Source: Ciborinia camelliae (Eukaryota; Ascomycota; Leotiomycetes; Helotiales; Sclerotiniaceae). From it: 64,000 nucleotides of DNA. Of this stretch, positions 62,002 through 64,000 are shown in pieces. Under the pieces are notes generated by a model that was given only the letters and a program-made list of their open reading frames with translations, was not told the origin of the DNA and did not search any database. Within the stretch, counting starts at the first letter, position 1, and each line of letters starts with the position of its first letter. The position numbers and the translations under genes were made by a program. The stretch lies in the NCBI GenBank assembly GCA_025890175.1, contig JANPYM010000009.1, forward strand, positions 218,012-282,011, given 5' to 3'.

Positions 62002-63730
62002 ACCCCCTTTCCTTTCAACCCTTATTGCATTTTCTGTTAGGCAAGCACATTGGCTGGCGTACTTGGGAAAGTCGAAAGTCGATGGCAACGGCTTTCTTTC
62101 CTATTCTCCTTCCTTTTCTTCCCATTCGTCAATACGAATAAACACCACTTTTCTGCTTGCTTGCTTTTTTCTGCTTCTTGTTTGTACTTTTGGATTTTGG
62201 GTGGGCGATCTGTAGGAACTGTGAGATGAACGATGTAATGAACTATTCGGAATGGCGTTTGGCTACGGTTCGGTTCGGTGAGAGCGTACTGGGTTGGCTG
62301 GCGTTGTCCCTATAGTTTTCTTTTCTTTGCTAGGTGGCTCATGGGAATGGATGGATGGATGGATATCGGTGGTGGCGCGGTGGATGCATGATGTTTGGAG
62401 GAGTGATTGTGCAGGCGTATGCGTATGCGTAGGCATGGTATGGTATGGTATGGTATGGTATGGTTAATCCTTTCAACAGCATGATATCGTAACAATGGAA
62501 CAGCGTCAATGAAATCCTTCGCAGGTGAATCTCGAAATTGTGAATTGTCTTTTTCTTTAGTGAGCATCGGATTTGCAGATGCATTTTCATTTTCCTGAGT
62601 TGTTGAGTTGTGATCTCCGACGTATAATACCTTGTGGTTACCCAACCTAGCTCTATCAATAAAGATTTGAATGATCGAAGTCACCGATCCGTATTTGCAT
62701 CTGCATTTTGCATCTACGTCTGCATCTGCATCGCATAGCCTTCGTTAGGTTTTGTGTGCTGGATAGGTCGATGGATGGGTGTGTGGGTGTTCTGAATAAT
62801 TTTGGACACTGGGGCAGTGACTCAGGTCTAGAGATTATGACATGGTCATCATGATGCGAATCGCGTCCGGATCGTTAAACTGAAGTGAAATGAAGTGAAC
62901 GGAAATAAAATGAAATGAAATAAAATAAAATAAAATAAAATGAATCACTACCTTAACACCAGCACAAGTAGAGCACCATCGCCCGTTTGAAAAACAAAAA
63001 AGAATTCTCAAACAAACATGTACTTGCATTGTTCTATACAGATAGATAGGTATAGATAGGTATATGTATACCCATATCTTCTCATCTTATATATACGCTT
63101 GTTCTAAAGTTTCTCTCTCTGGCCCCCATACATCTATCTCTTCTGCAAACCAGACACCAGCAGAAACACATACATATGAAAAGAGCCCGCCCAAATAATT
63201 CCCACGAGACGACAACACACGATAGCGCAAAACATTGTCGCGGTATGTACGAATCTCTAAGCCCGAGACGCCAATCCCAATGGTGGCGCAGCGGCACTTC
63301 CATTGTTCGAAAATTTTCTTCTTGATGAAATCAGAGGAGTTCGATGTGATGAGCGTAACATACGCTGTGAAATGGGGTATCATTCGCTGAAACAAAAACA
63401 AGAGGTGAAATATGCAACGCAGAATAATAAACACGAGAAGGGAAATTGGAAATCGGAAAGTTAGGTAGCTAGAGAGAAAGGTGGCCCTAGCGAGGAGGGA
63501 AGGAAGGAAGACAGAAGGGATTTGAAAAGCGTGGTGAAGAGGTGATGAAAGATTGTGGGAGGTAAAGGTGAGGTTGGTTGGATTAGGAGAAAGTGTAACG
63601 AGTGGAGTGGTGGTGGAAGGATGAGCTGCCGGTGCGGAGGAAAGATCTAGCATGATCTGGGCTGTTGAAGATCCCAAACCCCTATCTAACAATAGGGGTT
63701 ATTATATGCTAGTATATCATAGAGAAGAAA
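62002..63730. other. Intergenic region between Maf1 and the right-edge gene
   Basis: GGTAT and GAAAT/AAAAT repeats (62.44-62.46 and 62.88-62.94 kb). The minus frames at 62,310-62,684 and 63,087-63,692 lack domains, splice logic and normal composition and are not called as genes. This stretch probably includes the 3' untranslated region of the right-edge gene. Confidence 0.5.
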
Positions 63731-64000
63731 CTACTTTCTTCCCCACATCTTTGCGAATCCCCGTTGTTGCTGCTCGCGCTTCGCAGCACCATCCTGGAAT
63801 TCCTCGCTGGCTGAGCTCCCGCTGCTTTGAATCTTCGTGCTGCGTGGGTTACCGAAGACCTTGAGGAGAACGGTCATGACCATACTGCTTAAGATACTCA
63901 AACAGAGAATACCAATCATGACGAGATTGCTCTTTCGGTAGCGATGAGGTCCCTTTTTGGCATCTTCGGGCCATCCGGTATACAATGCGTAGGTGGTTGT
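63731..64000 (-). CDS. C-terminal end of a membrane protein, runs off the right edge
   Basis: The last 89 codons of a minus-strand gene, ending in TAG at 63,733-63,731. The visible part reads TTYALYTGWPEDAKKGPHR, then one hydrophobic helix (SNLVMIGILCLSILSSMVMTVL) and a polar tail ending QQQRGFAKMWGRK. A final helix followed by a charged cytosolic tail would fit a multi-helix transporter such as an MFS permease, but one helix is not enough to name the family. Confidence 0.6.
   Translation of the reverse strand, partial: TTTYALYTGWPEDAKKGPHRYRKSNLVMIGILCLSILSSMVMTVLLKVFGNPRSTKIQSSGSSASEEFQDGAAKREQQQRGFAKMWGRK

Noticed and set aside
62310..62684. 124-codon minus frame
   Set aside because: C-terminal part translates a GGTAT repeat (HTIPYHTIP) and no domain is visible.
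63087..63692. 201-codon minus frame with a hydrophobic segment
   Set aside because: No homology recognised, composition follows local repeats, and it lies in the likely 3' untranslated region of the right-edge gene.

Overview
The window looks like nuclear DNA of a filamentous ascomycete. Genes carry short GT-AG introns (mostly 50-80 nt, many with CTAAC-type branch sites), and there are Zn(II)2Cys6 regulators, fungal Bud32, Maf1 and Gcs2 proteins, and a large A/T island made by RIP (repeat-induced C-to-T mutation). Protein resemblance suggests Leotiomycetes close to Botrytis/Sclerotinia, but that is recognition from memory, not a search result.

Layout. (1) 1-13.2 kb is almost gene-free, low-complexity DNA with an intron-containing tRNA-Glu, one doubtful small gene and a degenerate three-copy tandem repeat (5.9-7.4 kb). 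(2) 13.2-14.6 kb encodes a Ser/Thr-rich single-pass membrane protein. (3) 14.6-17.9 kb is purine-rich and satellite-like DNA with a 10-N assembly gap. (4) 17,885-30,791 is a nested retrotransposon: an outer minus-strand Ty3/gypsy element with a readable RIP-mutated reverse transcriptase, split by a second LTR element (about 22,306-28,791). (5) 32.1-34.2 kb is the six-exon glutathione-dependent formaldehyde dehydrogenase.

(6) 34.7-43.6 kb is the most unusual part. Three minus-strand genes encode highly charged, probably disordered proteins with different bodies. Each has one phase-0 intron of 74-79 nt just before a tiny last exon, and that exon encodes a Cys-rich CaaX tail (CCAMM, CCLMM, CCCLAM). 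Decayed relics lie between and beside them. I read this as an undescribed tandem family of lipid-anchored proteins in which splicing of the last intron decides whether the anchor is made.

(7) 43.6-55.5 kb is accessory DNA: a broken Zn2Cys6 regulator facing an intact one, a truncated MFS drug-efflux pseudogene, an intact short-chain dehydrogenase and a damaged glutathione S-transferase. This may be the remains of a detoxification or secondary-metabolism cluster. (8) 55.9-62 kb is a compact housekeeping block: Bud32/KEOPS kinase, glutamate-cysteine ligase regulatory subunit, AP-1 sigma adaptin with a possible alternative last exon, and Maf1. The 3' end of a membrane-protein gene runs off the right edge.
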